64,000 bases of DNA from Eretmocerus hayati (GCA_029851415.1 CM056743.1:15120727-15184726); one strand, 5' to 3'. Shown: positions 12,201 through 25,262, counted from the first letter of the stretch. A program made the numbers and translations. The notes: a model not told the origin generated them from the sequence alone.

Positions 12201-15200
12201 ACGATAATGCTTGTTTCGAAAACTTTCATTATCCCATATGATGAGGGACATATCAGCATCAGGTCAATCTCTCAATCCTTTATATTTCAAGAAACTTCTA
12301 GAGAAGATCCATTACCTTCTTCCTTTTCTACTTCTATATCCTCACTCTTTCTACCATTATTACAAAAATAATTGGGGTCCATAGTAGTATAGTAGTTTGC
12401 TCAGTCTCATATTAGCCTCATTCACGATTTACCGAGTGGTATGAGGTAATCATATAATTTTGCTTGCGGTTTTCTGATGGTCTTACTCATTGTAGGCACT
12501 TTCATTTATAGCTCATATGCATCCACCCGCTATATGAATGTGACTTTTACCTCATCTAATCCACACCTATAAGTGCTTTCAGTAGTGTGTATTAGATATT
12601 ATATAGTATGGAGGCTTAGCCTTGGATTTTTTCAATGTCTTGGTTAAGGACTGCGAAACACGTTTCTTGATGATTTTCTAATTGCTGCAGCACGCTATGT
12701 ATGATTAATTCAAGTACCATTGTTGAATGTTTGCTTTGTGGTGATTCATTTTGTCTATCTTTATAAAGCTACATAGTATTCCGATATCGAACGAGAAGTA
12801 TGTACTTGAAGGAAATACTCAACTTTGTCATGTCTATTGCAAACTTGAATTTTTTTTCCTGCTCTTAGTAAAGGCGGCAGATTTGAATGTAGTTTCAAAA
12901 ATTCTCACGCTTATCCAGAATATGTTCATTTTTTTTTTTTTTTTTTTTTCAAAAATTTCAATGCCTAGATATTTAGCTTGCTTTTGCATTTTCAAAATGT
13001 ATAATCTGATATCTTTGATTCTCTAATTTGACGTCTTGAAGTATGTAGTTCAAGTGGACGAGACTTGATTGATAGACTAGATGATGAATGATGATATCGT
13101 TGTTCGAAGTAATGAAGCGAAAATTATTGTTGAAGCATCAGTTCATTTTTTGCGCTCTATCTGCAAATAGTCTCCTCGGACTCTCGTCATAAGAATCGAT
13201 AGAATTGTATGCCTATATATCTTCAGATTGAATAGAGTTGACATCTTCTTCAGCTACAACTTTGTCAGTTTAACCGACAGTTCATTAATCAAATTTGAAG
13301 TAAAAGATTTATACCTTGAGATGCAAACAAAGACTTCTTCATCTCACATTTTGAATTCATAACAACGAATACTAATAGTTTGACCAAGCTTCCGTATTAC
13401 GAATTCAAAATCGTGTCTTCTTTGACGTAAAATCGGATCCTCATAGAATATTCCACGTTCTCACAAAATATTTGCATGTTTTTCATAATTACCAATCTAT
13501 CACATTTGTACTTTTTTCCGCAAGTTTTTACATGGAAACAAAAAAGAAAAAAAAATGGAAAAATACCTGAGTGACCCATCATTTTTCACTTTAATTGTAT
13601 TAGTATTCATTCTGGTTGTACTACATACATAACAGATGCATTTTTGTCATTTCGTCGTATGCGTGCTTGGAATCATGATTTCATTGACAACCCGAAATGA
13701 AGATGAAAGAAAAAAAAACGTTTACGAATGTTATATATGCGTTGCATGAGAATCATCTCAAGATACTCGTTGACATTATTATTTACGACGATCTTATGCA
13801 GTTTTGCGAACTTGAAAATTCTTATTCCGGTTGTTTCCTCGTCAGTACTGCGGATATGCATTTATAGTAGCCAAGACCTTCTTTTGAATAATGTGGCATT
13901 ATCAGGAAATGGATCGAGTTTCAAACTATTCTATATAACAGTATACGAGTCTCTGACATCAAATTTTCCCATGACAACTGACAATTCTTTCCTCGCTTCA
14001 AAATTCAAAAAAGAATTCCTATCTTGACAACTAGATCGGATACCAGAGCTAAAATTTTGAATATTAGATATGTATAAGTATGCAATCCTCGTTAATTGGG
14101 CTACATCAGATTTTATGTGTATACCCTTATTTTCTCGGATAATATCAGCAAGAGCCGGCCTCTTCCGAAAAAATCTTGATCTTATTCTGATTCCATTACA
14201 ATAAATTCTTAACCTGACTCAATTTTACCCAAGTCCCTCTCTCTCATTTGCCCTCACCCTCACGCAATTATACCTTATTTTGGTTAAAATAAAGCTATAC
14301 TGTCGAAATTTCTTTGTACCAAATTACAAGTAACTATAAAGATAAGAGGATGAGTATCTCGTCTCCTCGTCATGGATATATCTGGTTTTCTTTTGTACTT
14401 TAACATACTCAATTTTTTAGAATGCCACGAGATTACTATATACTCATGTGATCATAAATTTTCAAATTTTGCATGTTTTCTGCTGTGAGAAATGATGTCA
14501 CTATCATTTTGCAATAAACTTATACATTCTGTGAATTCAGGTTCCGGCGTTCTTTAGTCGGGTTTGTTCGGAAATAATTATGAGGAAGTTGAACTTATCT
14601 GTGATATCAATGACTTTCTTTTAGTTTTTCATCTTGTATCGAATTTTTGTATATAGATTGTCTGATCAAAAGCTCATTGAATCTGCTTAAATTTTTTTCA
14701 TATGTTGGTGAGAATATTTCCTTCTGATCACCATTATCTTCCCAAACACTCTTTGCATTGTTGATTGGAAGCAGAACTGAGGAGAAAAAGATTAAAATCT
14801 TACACCACGTGTTTGGGTCGCAATCGTTAATTCGTTGAGTTGAACGTCCACATATGTAGAAATGCTCGATTTTTAATATTTGTGATAACTATGGTAAGTG
14901 ATACCTAGTTTGCCTTCACCGTTATAGTTTTTCTCAGATTTTTGACACATATAGATATTTTTCACGCGCTTTAGCTCCTTTCAAAGCTCGTCTCGGAACT
15001 TTCAAAATGAGCTTAGGTATGTACGCTTGATTTCGACAAAGTGGATCTGAGCTATCTTGATTTTTGCAGATGAAAATTTTTTGCGAGTTTTTGACAGTGT
15101 GTTTATAATTTGCTCCCACATGGAAAAAAGGCCTATATTCCCATGAAATTATACGGATTTTTCTTAAAATCAGGAGATTCCATGAGTTGAATCTATGGAT

Positions 15201-18200
15201 TTTAATCGAGTGAAGAACGGATTTTAAGAAATATTATGAGGGCGAATTAGAGACACCGCACTTTTTTGAGTAATATGAGCGAAGGCTAAAATTCCAATCT
15301 CGTAATTCTGCAAAGAGCATTCCAAAGTTGGGGCAAAGACAAAAAAAGTGACACCAATAACTTTTTTTGGCATAGCTTTTGTTGACTAGCAAAATTAAAG
15401 TCAATAGTACCGAAAATCACTTTTTTCGTTTCTAAAAAATGTACGGGTCATTAGGGATCGGTCTAAAACGTTCATTTTTTTTATATTCCAACCTAGCAAA
15501 TACGAGAAAAATGTGTGACAAGGTTGCGGATGCGTACATTCAAGATCTTGAGTGGGGGCAAATTGAGGGATGGAGGCATGTTAGGAACACTCACATTATT
15601 GAAACACAATAGATATCTATAGAAATAAAAAAAAATGAGATGAATTCCCGAAATTTTCATAAACTACACGTGATCATAACAATAAAGTATGTATGTGCTT
15701 GTCCTTCGTAAAAAAATGTAAAAACCTAAATTCTTCTAATTTTTCCATTTTTGGTAATTTTGCAGTAAGTTGCTTTTATTTTCTCTCGTATCTTAACAGT
15801 TTTTTGTAGCTAGGAGTTGATGTCATCTGGAGTGAGTGGGTTAACACTTTCACTGCGATGGGCTCCATTGGTGGTGTCAACGGTGATGAAAAAATCCCAT
15901 AAAATGGGCCCCACCGGTGAGGTCCATCGCACACAGGACCCAAACGCAATTTTCGTCGTCGCAGTGAGCGTATAGAGTGAGTTTTTTTTTTTCATTACAG
16001 AAATATATAAATATTGTTTTACTCACGATTGCAAATTTTGCCGCCTGTGAAACTTTACCGCCAAGTTTCAAATCTGCAGCGAAACGCATAGCCTCAATAA
16101 CGCTTAACTTTGGCTGTACAAGATCCTCTTGCATTATATAGCACGACGAGCGTTTAAAATCTTTTAGATCTCGTGGCTGGCCATTCACGTTTATCAGACC
16201 TGCTGCTCCTTCGCATCTGGAAATTCCAAGAAATTATTACTCCATGTATAATACCATTCTTAACTCGGTCATTCAACCATAATACCGCAAAACTTAAATT
16301 ATTCAAGATCATTTTGATTGATCAATTCATTAAATTTTGTGCGTCTCAATTTTTTGATAGATAAACAAGACAATACATGGGTATAATATCACAGGTCATT
16401 GCCTCAGAATGATGAACGTAGGCTAGATTTTTTTAAATCGCAATTCGCTTGATCCAAACACATTCTCGACCCATGAGTTGGCTTTGTTTTGCTGATTACA
16501 AATCGCTATTTCTTGATTTCATCGTAAGTATCTTTTACAGCTCACTTTTTGAGATTTTTTCAAATCAATTTTCAAACAATTATCGTCGACAAATAATGTG
16601 ATAAGAAAAATAGTTTCCCCTGAAAAATTGCGAGTAACTTCGAGTCGAAAAAAGTTAAATACTTCCTGATTCTATAATAATCATAATAATTAATGTGAGA
16701 TTCTAAGGCGACAGTTTTACTGGAAATCTCCGTATAGTGTTCACTCATCGTATTGTTCATGATATAAAAAATTGAGATATCAATTTTGCATGTCATAGGT
16801 CGACCGGTCAATGATCTCCGCAAATTCATTGTAATGGCATTTCAACGATACAGATATTCAGTGTCTGATATGAATCGTCACTTATTCCCAATGCGGTAGA
16901 AAGTTGAATCATTCTTATCATGACATTTCATACATTTGTTTATTATTATATATTTTCTCATGGGTGACACATTCATTAAATTATTGCAAAAAATTAGAAT
17001 GTCTGATGTAAAAACTTCATGAAAAAGATGCAGTGAGAACAAATGTTCCTTACTCAAATTACAAGACTGTAAAATTGAAATTTTGTCATTCATCTCTCAA
17101 CATTTTTGAACTGCCTCAAATCCAATCTATAGGTTCAATAATTTCACTTAACTGTTCAAATATGAGTTATAGAAATATTTCTGTACTCCTGATATCGAAG
17201 ATTCGTGTTTGAATCATAGCTAGTGTGGATGATTTGATTTTCTCTGCATAATCACGCAATAAATGATCAAGTTGTTTCAAACTGATTAACATCCTAGTCA
17301 CAGACTGATGCATTGATATTCTAAGAAAAAGTACACGTGGCTCTTCTATGTAAATCAGATCTAAAAGTGACCATATGCTCGTTACACAACACTTGTTTTT
17401 TGTCGACTACTTTTTCTTACAATTTGAATTTGGTAAGATGTAACAAGTTTCTTGAATTCCAATAATTATCTTCAACGAGTATAGCATATAGCAATAATAA
17501 GGTTTAAAATATTGTTCGTCTACTCACTTGTAACCAGCCAAAACGTTAAGAAGGGTTGATTTTCCAGCTCCAGATGGTCCTAAGATAGCTGTTAACTCGC
17601 CAGATCTGAATTGACCACTGACACCTCTTAGAATCTGCTTTGTACCTAATTGTCATAACAGAATAATGGAATACTTAGTTTGGAATAATTAATGAGTATT
17701 TTTATCTGATGTATGAAAAAATTAGAAGAGTGGAAGGTTTAGTTGGTCTATGAATATGAGTTGTCCGAAAGACATGCAAAAATTAAGACCTTCAAGATAA
17801 TGATCAGATCTGCGATTTGAAAAATGACGGAGCTATTTGAGTCAAAGTTGTAGCAGGAATGAATTTTTTGGTAGAAAACCATTGTTAGACGATTCTGTAG
17901 AGAAAAGGTAAAGTATCAATGCTTTACCAAAATCAACTAGATTGGCTATAATTTTTACTTAATCAACCCAGTTCTTCTTTCAAATGATAGATCTGATCAC
18001 CTTTTTGACGTATTGTGAAGAGTGTCGGTGAAATTTAGATTTCGCATGTCCTCAAGAAAAGTAGAGACAGAGATGCGTTGCGATTATTTCACATGATTTT
18101 CTTAAGCTGTGAGAATAAAATAATCTCAGTTTTACGAAATCTTCAAAAAGAGCAGTATGCTTCTGTGATTCCGAAAGGTTGGAAATTTTTTGTCACATCC

Positions 18201-21200
18201 GGGAAAATGAGATTATGAATGATTGTATCACTCAATAGTGGAAAATTTCGTAATGCATTCCTCGTATTGTCAGAATTTACGTGATGTTGCCATGAGTTTA
18301 TATCTACACTGGATCTAAACTCGAGACAGACTTGTATTGTTATCCCAAGATGGGACGCCAGTTTTTTTTTGTTCTTTTGACTGGTAGAAAAACCAATTCA
18401 ATTTTTTTGGACGTCATCGGGTATGACAAGCTTGAATTTGAAAATATTTCACCACGTGTAAGATGGATGGAATCGAAAGATGATGCTTATTATTTTCGAG
18501 TGTGCCGATAGCTATATGTATACTAGTGTCTAAATGTACTTATGAGTATTGGTATCACCGAGATGAATCAAAATTTCAATCCATCATTCATTCACGATAT
18601 TACAATCGTAGTAGATTTTGAATCCTATGAAAACACCTCACGTATGTTGAGAAAAGCTCATGTACTCAGTCTTATTGTTTGTAGCAAGATCTTCTTTAGT
18701 GACGTTAAAGTGTTTCTGGTGATTTGAATCGTTGAATGAGATGTGTCTACGACGTGTACGGTGAAAAATATTGTTCCGCGGATCTTCGTATGAAAAGAAA
18801 AAAAAAATTCCAAGATGTACCACTTTTCCCTCTCTTCTCGCTCACATATTACAAATGATACGAATCTGCTTATAGTGACGACCAGCAAATGCTATTGTAA
18901 TTGAAATTAATCATTGAGTTAATCTTGGGCTTTTCCAACGCCGGCGTCGTCGTCGAGTAAAAAGTTTCTGTATGTAAAGGTGAGATCCAACAGTTGGCGT
19001 AGAATCAATGATATGTACTTTGACTTTCTTACAGGAATGATCATAGAAAGTATTGAAATATTTTATTTTTTATGAATTCTCGGTTTGAGCTGCTTGATTC
19101 GGATTTCGTATACTAGCAAAAATGTAATTTTATGATGAATTGAGGGATCAATTGATCAAAACATCTCGAAAAATTCTAAAATATAGGTCTGTCCTTTCCA
19201 GGCCGGCTTGATTATTTCAGAAATAAATTTTAATGGGTATGTGTATAAGAATAGTTACTTAGATGTTGTTGGAAGCTGAAGCGAGAATGAAAAAGCCAAA
19301 ATTCAAAATTCATTTTTTGATAGACTGCGCATAAAAATGTATTTCGTGCAGTGTATAGGCTTTTACCTACAGTCCTTCAAAAAGTATGATTCAATACATG
19401 GTAGTAAAATCGAATTTTCGCATCCTTGTATGTATCGAATTTTATTTGTAGCCATTGCCTACTTTTTCACGCCAATAGTACGTTAATAGTACATTTCGAT
19501 ACAAGGGTGGAAAAATAACTTTAACACCCGTGTATCGAATACTATTTTTCGATACACTGTGCGTAAAAGTGCACTTTGCGCACAGTTTGTCGACTTTTAC
19601 TCACAGTTTATCGAAAAGTATAGTTAGATACACGGGCGTGAAACCTATTATTCGCATCCTCGTGATGATTCCGACCCTCGCCTGCGGCTCGGGCCGGAAA
19701 CCCATCACTCGGACGCGAATAAAATGTTTTACGCCCTTGTATCGAAATGTACTATTTTGACATACTGTGCGAGAAAGTAACTTTTCCGCACTGATTTTCC
19801 ACTTTCTCTCACAGTTTGTCAAAAAATACTATTCGATACACGAGCGTAAAACTTATTTTTCACACCTTGTATCGAAATGTACTATTTTGACAAAATGTGT
19901 GAGAAAGTGGAAAATCAGTGCGGAATAGTTACTTCCTCGCACAGTGTGTCAAAATAGTAGATTTCGCACCGAGATTATGAGGTTGTAGTTCGCTTTTGAG
20001 CGATTGGTTTTCGGCCCGAGACGCAGACGAGGGTCGAAATAATTGCTCGGAAGCGTGGAACTTCATGATCGAGGCGCAAATACTATTTTATGCAATTTTG
20101 TAAGCACTCGAACATCGGAAAATTGCATAAAATTATTTTTACACCGCTATCTCGATCAGAAAATAATTAATAGGCCTCTACCCTTTGAGGAGGCTAGAAA
20201 AATGTGTGAATCACATATAGCTCATTATGAATTTCTAGTTGTTTCTCGAGTCTCTACGAAAATGAGGAAGCCACCATTTAGAGGAAAAAAAAATAGTAGG
20301 TCAAATCTGACGTATAGCATTCGCGTCCATGAACCGATACATTCGTTTTGACAAATGAAAAAAAAAAAAAAAAAAAAATTGCGAATCACGGGAATTGAAA
20401 TACTGAAGTTTGATGTCGAGGCCCATTTTACGTTCTAAAAAAATTACTACGATGTATCATACTTATAAAACCTTATTCTCTTTCGTTTGAGGGATTATGT
20501 TGGATCCATCAATCAATCTTCGCGAGAAGCAATCAAGGAAATCGTATCTAAATCATGGGCGTTGTTTTGCACACATCAGCTAGTATATATATTCTATTCA
20601 TTGAATCTCACGATGATTCAACAATATATCCTTGATCTGGTGAGTAATCAACTTCTTCTTGATCTCATCGTTTATATGTGGATGTGTTCTGTAGCAGATT
20701 TTCAGCTTTCTCATTCAATTGAGAAAAAAAAAATTTCATCGCAACAGGGGTTAAATTAATTTTCAATTGCGATGTATGTACACGTCTATATTCCTATAGA
20801 TACTAGATATGAATCTAGTATCTAGGAATGTTTTCTTCTCTCTACATTCTGCCGGTTTGCCTTGGCAATCGATCAAAAAAGATTCAGAACAATGGAGAAG
20901 AATGAAATGAGTACTTAATTTGCATGTTGAATAGCCCATTTATGGCACCTCTTTCACTGCAAACGCGCATCTATAAAACACATTTCTCATCAAATTCGGC
21001 TACCCGTGCTCATTTTCTTCTGTTTTGTAATACAGTCACATTACGTTTCATTCGAATTCATTCTGTGTGTCGACCGTTGTGACGAGTTTTAACCTCGCCA
21101 ATGAATTTTTTGAAGGCACGCCGTCAAGGGGAAAAAATTAGATTGACTACATCTTTTTTCGGGTACCTCGGTTCAGTAGATCCAATTTCTGGTGTTTAGA

Positions 21201-23250
21201 TAATTCATACGGTATAATAATGTTCTGCTGAGTTTCCAGATATGATAATCTAATGTTTGGAACATTTTGAGAAGTAGTGCAAAAATGATGGAAAAAAAAC
21301 ATCCAAATCAGATAGATAAGAGATTGTAATTTTCATTTTTCTATCAAAAAAATACTTCCTTGAAAGATGATTCATGCGCCAATATTATTCCCAAATTTCT
21401 TGAATTTTCTCAGAATTTTTGCCGATTTTTCCTTCAAAATTTATCACAGATTCTCGATATTCCGTGGGATATCCGTATCATGAAGGGGATGTACAGTGTA
21501 CAGCAATTCTTCAAGTGATTGATAAAACCAGAATTTAATTTATCATGCAAACGTTGCAACTCTATGTACGATTGAAAAAAATTCCCACAAACAGTCATGT
21601 CAGGAAGTCTACGTGTAGAATATCGTGATCTACAATATGGCTTGTGTGCTTTCATCTCACTTTTTATCAAATTTTTATCTCATTATTCAGTCGACCTCAT
21701 AAAACTGACATTGATTATGACTCTATCACACTACTGGCTGGTATAAAAAACAAATGAGAAAAAAGCAGATTCTCGTATTCTACGTTGATACTTAGTTGCA
21801 TTTAGTCAACTCCTTGTGCATTCTCTGTACCTATTTGAATTTTGAAAATCCAAATCATTGATTTGTCATTCTTGTAGGATTTATCCCTTGTCTAATGCCG
21901 TGTAAATATGAAACTCAAATAAATTTTTGAATTGATAAAAAATTGCGATTTACATCGTGTTTAGGTGATTGAATGATGCAATTGTTGGGTGAAAATAAGC
22001 GATAATTCAAGACTGTGATACCCGCGCACTCTTCGAATCGTCATAATACGAGCTCAACATAATACAGACACTCTATTGAGAAAATATAAAGACTCTACGT
22101 TTCATATTCAACAATGACTCAAATCGATCTGATCATTGATATACAAGCATTGTAAATAGATGACTCGATGTGAGGTAATTTAAATATATACTGTCAACAA
22201 AGTGCGATGTTCCTACTTGTGATTTTCTGCTGAATTGTTTGGTACTTATACCGAGCATGTACAAAAGCTCGTTTGAAATTCGTGAGGAATTAGGAAAATG
22301 ATAAATCAGTTAATTAATAGTGTATTAATTTAAAATGAACTGATTGAGTGGATATGCATATCAATTATGAAAGCTGTAGTTAGAATGTGATCATAGGTGT
22401 GTTAGAAAAAAAACTGCATAGTCCAGTGGTGCGTCTCAGTACCATAGAGATATAATACTCTCTATGCTCAGTACATATATCAAAACACGGAGGATTCAGT
22501 AAAAAAATTGACCAAACTCATTCCTGATCAAACGTGAAAAAATTAATTCGAAACACAGAATAGGTTTTGCAAAAAAATTTTCCAACATGCGGAGGCTGGG
22601 TCGTGATAAGATAAGTTTGTGATACATATTGGTTCGGATATAGCATCTAGTTCACATATATGCACCGAAACCACGAAACTTCAGATAGTCTTTTCAAGTT
22701 GAATTTTGAAAATAATACCATCACAAATGGCATGAGTAGTTATTTTAAATATTCCATCTCTATTTCACAATTTTATCATTGGTGCCAACAATCGTATTTT
22801 TAAATCCAAGAGTTCTTCAATGAAATCCGAAGAAATCGGTTCACCATGCACGAAAATTTTCTTTTTTTCTTCTCTAGTGAAAATTGAAGTATCGGTTCTT
22901 CGAGCTCGCAAACAGCCAATCTGATAGAAATTTTGACCAGTACTAAAACGATCTTGTATCTTGATATCAGTTTATGGTTATGGATGGAGTGAAAATGACC
23001 ATGATGCACGTTATTTCAAAGTGTATCAAGAGGGACCTATCGCAAGCACGTCCAAGATAATCAAAGTTATTGTCAAAAATTACAAGAAGTGAAGTTACTC
23101 ACCCTTTCGACCAGTCGGCACTGTATATGTGAGGTCATTGAATTCAATATTGATTGGTGACATTTTAGTAATGTGAGCGATCACAGGTGCTGAATCTTTT
23201 ACACTTCGATTCATCTCACATCTAATTGTCGTTGTCGTCTGCTCCATCAT
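6272..23250 (-). CDS. ABCG half-transporter, ABCG1/ABCG4-like, complete 622 aa
   Basis: Eleven coding exons, in transcript order: 23250-23103, 17645-17528, 16216-16027, 9910-9765, 9401-9163, 8880-8678, 8601-8433, 8354-8254, 7621-7466, 6749-6515, 6435-6272. The sum is 1869 nt with phase kept throughout. The start is the first of two adjacent ATGs after an in-frame TAA. The nucleotide-binding domain has Walker [10 protein letters not shown] (res 72-80), Q-loop YIMQED (Q118), signature LSGGE (173-177), Walker B VIFLDE (193-198) and H-loop H230. A linker with NPADF and SGEYG leads to about six membrane helices (res 350-595). The ABCG order (NBD before TMD) and close matches to ABCG1/4 in the membrane half place it. 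Such proteins dimerise and export sterols or lipids; the substrate here is unknown. The H-loop reads IHTPS instead of the usual IHQPS. Introns 1 and 3 are 5.5 and 6.1 kb. Confidence 0.9.
7685..8165. repeat. Dispersed repeat R1, copy in ABCG intron
   Basis: The stretch is built from blocks such as CTTGTATCGAAATGTACTAT, several TTCGATACA(C/A) segments in both orientations, and two copies of a core with a GGCTCGGG motif followed by a CATCACTCGGACG-like block. The same blocks recur near 11.55-11.8, 19.4-20.2 and 27.7 kb. The inverted segments could fold into hairpins. No protein-coding frame. It fills most of the intron between exons 7621-7466 and 8354-8254. Confidence 0.7.
11545..11805. repeat. 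Dispersed repeat R1, diverged copy
   Basis: Shares with the 19.4-20.2 kb copy the sequence order TTCCGACTCTCG, GGCTCGGG, CATCACTCG, then CTCGTATCGAAATGTACT. It also has its own inverted pair GTGCGGGAAATGACTTTTCC / TTTATTTCCCACACAG. Lies inside a large ABCG intron. Confidence 0.6.
14965..15118. repeat. Dispersed repeat R3, copy 1
   Basis: A block starting TTTAGCTCCTTTCAAAGCTC and ending with GCGAGTTTTTGACAGTGTG aligns in the same order with 25130-25262 (TTAGCTCATTACAAAGCT ... GCGAGTTTTGAGAGTTTACAC). In both places the block is followed by a TTAA-flanked MITE. It is non-coding and diverged. Confidence 0.5.
15841..15975. mobile_element. piggyBac-like MITE, copy 1
   Basis: Starts TTAACACTTTCACTGCGA and ends with the near inverse TCGCAGTGAGCGTATAG, so the TTAA target site is intact only on the left. 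Internal palindromes (GGGCCCCACCGGTG) match the second copy at 25293. TTAA target sites are typical of piggyBac. It lies about 50 bp from the donor of the Q-loop exon (16216-16027), in the intron. Confidence 0.6.
17646..23102. other. First intron of the ABCG gene
   Basis: A 5.5 kb intron between the N-terminal exon and the Walker A exon. It contains an R1 repeat copy (19375-20175), an A18 tract near 20359 and a hairpin near 20791-20828. No exon with good splice sites was seen on either strand. Long first introns often carry regulatory elements, but I cannot name any here. Confidence 0.5.
19375..20175. repeat. Dispersed repeat R1, longest copy with nested inversions
   Basis: Several inverted blocks: TTCGATACA(C/A) repeats in both orientations, ACTTTCTCTCACAGTTTGTC against GTGTGAGAAAGTGG, and a terminal inverted pair around 20066-20160 (GATCGAGGCGCAAATACT ... 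ACACCGCTATCTCGATCA). The central block carries TTCCGACCCTCGCCTGCGG. Short frames across it (including a 102-codon one at 20043) follow the repeat and are not genes. Confidence 0.7.
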
Positions 23251-23940
23251 CTTCAGTTCGTATAATTATAAATAATGCAGCTTGCTTCACTTGCTCGACT
23301 GCAAAAACTGGTAATCTTTCCCCAATCCGCAGACCGAAGCAGCAGCAGCTTATGATTCAACTCATCCAAAGGCCAAAAATCGTACTTATTGGCATCACAA
23401 ATTCACCAATAAATAATGCTTTTTTGAAGGCGGCATTATACTTTGCACACTGAACACCGTATGTATTAAAATTCTGAAAAAAAAGATATACACTTGGGTA
23501 AGTTTCTCAAAACTGCACTTTGAATTCTCACACCCGTTTCTTTTTATTACGGGCAAATGTATTTTTTATTTTGAATTTTTTTAGGGTCGATGCACCGCTG
23601 ATCTGAAAGGCGCGCCCGGTAGATAATAACCGATTTAAATCGTCAGGAGCGAGTCCTTGAAGTCTTTTTGATGTGCGAGGTTTGTTGTATTATATATATA
23701 TATATATAGGTAGGTAAGTTGTACATGCGCGCGATATGACACAACGACAGTGAATGAGCCTCCGCTTCGATGTTGCAGCGCATTTTAAACGTTCGCGATC
23801 TGATATGGTCGCGGGGGAGCTTGCGCGATTTTTTGGTTGAGCTATATATATCGGAATATTTGAGTGTAGTTGAGGTCCTTACTTACACCCTTGAGATAGA
23901 AATTTTTCAATTGTTTTTTTTTTTTTTTTTTTTTGAACGG
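23251..23940. other. 5' flank of the ABCG gene
   Basis: Upstream region of the minus-strand ABCG gene. It holds a TA microsatellite near 23692-23708 and a GC-richer patch (23590-23660, 23750-23830) that stands out from the AT-rich background and could be promoter sequence. No confident core promoter element. Confidence 0.35.
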
Positions 23941-24447
23941 ATGACATTTTGTAGCATGTGTTTCGTCATTTTGTACAATACCGTCTGTGTTTTTCAGGAA
24001 AAATTAAAGAATTATCAGCAAAGTTGGAAAATTCTGATTTCTGTGGCATCAGAGATGAATTGAGTTTCACTGTCGAGTTTTCTTGTGCGAGCATCATTAT
24101 ATCAAAATGATGTCTAATTGCAGACTTGTTTTCTGATCCGAGTTGGTGCATTTGGTGGTCAGATTGAAGAAATTGGTAAAATACAAAATGAGACCAGTGC
24201 TCAGAATCAATTAGAGAATTCGGGAATGGCTTGTCACAAGTCTTGACACATTCCAAAGAACTAATTCCTGCGAATCTTCATAGGAAATGGTAACAAAAAC
24301 TGTGTGAAAGTGGCTAATAAAACTTGGAATCGGCTCAAGCAACAGGTCATTTTGAAAGTAATTTTGCTATCTGTTAATTGTATGAGGTTTCAGAAATATG
24401 AAGTGAATACAGATTTGTGTGAGCAGATGTGGAAAACTCACTTCTAG
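23941..24447 (+). pseudogene. Candidate small secreted protein, possibly decayed odorant-binding protein
   Basis: Proposed exons 23941-24042, 24124-24175, 24284-24345 and 24394-24447 give an in-frame 89-aa product with GT-AG introns of 81, 108 and 48 bp. Residues 1-19 look like a signal peptide (MTFCSMCFVILYNTVCVFQ). What follows recalls an insect odorant-binding protein: EKLKNYQQSWK at the place of the first-Cys helix, TCFLIRVGAFGGQIEEIG at the Cys2-x3-Cys3 helix, and TDLCEQMWKTHF at Cys5. The expected Cys1, Cys3 and Cys6 are Trp, Arg and the stop codon, and the middle is too short for an OBP (usually 120-140 aa). A decayed copy is therefore more likely than a working gene. Alternative frames also stay open across the first exon, so the model is tentative. 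Confidence 0.35.
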
Positions 24448-25129
24448 TCTACTCATCCAAATCACAATAGCCGGTATTTTTAGTCTATTGCGTAAAGCCC
24501 ATCATACGCCTATAAAAAAAAATCGAGGGTCCATTGGGCAGTAAGACTAAGGATAAAATTCCTATTCTACCATAAAATATGGAAGGAGATTCCCTTTCTC
24601 AAGAAAATGTTATCAAAACTCGTAACCCAAAGGTGAAAGAATCCAAACGTAATTGAAACGTTGCGCCTGGAAATTTTCGTTTTGTTAGATCGACCCTGAA
24701 GCAATCGCGAATGATTGATGGAATATTTTACAGGATCACCGGTGAGATGTGAATGATACAGCACAAGATTGATCGCATTTTATCCTTATGTTGTAGGTAG
24801 GTAGTAGTGTATTCAGGATGCATTTCGAAGGTGAGGATGATTTTAAAACCGGAAGGTTGTTGAGACAGTAAAAATTGCAAGGTTCAATTATATGACGATT
24901 GATAAGGTCGATCACTCCAATGGTTGACCTTCTCACGGTCGTTTCTCTGTTATCTCATCTTTCTACTCTTTTGAGTACTTTTCTGGTAATGAATTTTGAA
25001 GACAATTGTCATTGGTTCTGAAGTGATTCTGAATTTGAATTATTATTCCCAAAAAAATAGGGTGAGTGTACCCAACTCGTCCTCACCACTTTCTCAACAA
25101 CTCTTGCCTATACCCAAGTATTTTTCAAC
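24448..25129. other. Intergenic, nothing recognised
   Basis: AT-rich sequence with only short frames on both strands and no recognisable repeat, RNA gene or coding exon. Confidence 0.4.
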
Positions 25130-25262
25130 GTACCTTAGCTCATTACAAAGCTGATTTTAAACCCTACAAAATGAGCTAAAATATGTCTAATTTTGACCAA
25201 CTGGAGCTGAGCTGTCTTAATATCTCCAAAAAGTATCTTTTGAGCGAGTTTTGAGAGTTTAC
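25130..25262. repeat. Dispersed repeat R3, copy 2
   Basis: Counterpart of 14965-15118: same order of motifs (TTAGCTC, CAAAGCT, AAAATGAGCT, GGAGCTGAGCTGTCTT, GCGAGTTTT), diverged by substitutions and small gaps. Confidence 0.5.

Larger units (their letters stand above)
9911..16026. other. Large ABCG intron (between NBD exons)
   Basis: A 6.1 kb intron splitting the nucleotide-binding domain between the Q-loop exon and the signature-motif exon. It contains an R1 repeat copy (11545-11805), a T19 tract near 12931-12949, a second-family repeat (14965-15118) and a piggyBac-like MITE (15841-15975). A 99-codon plus-strand frame at 13728-14027 is discussed in the findings. Nothing else recognised. Confidence 0.6.

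Noticed and set aside
20043..20351. 102-codon plus-strand frame
   Set aside because: Follows the terminal inverted blocks of the R1 repeat.
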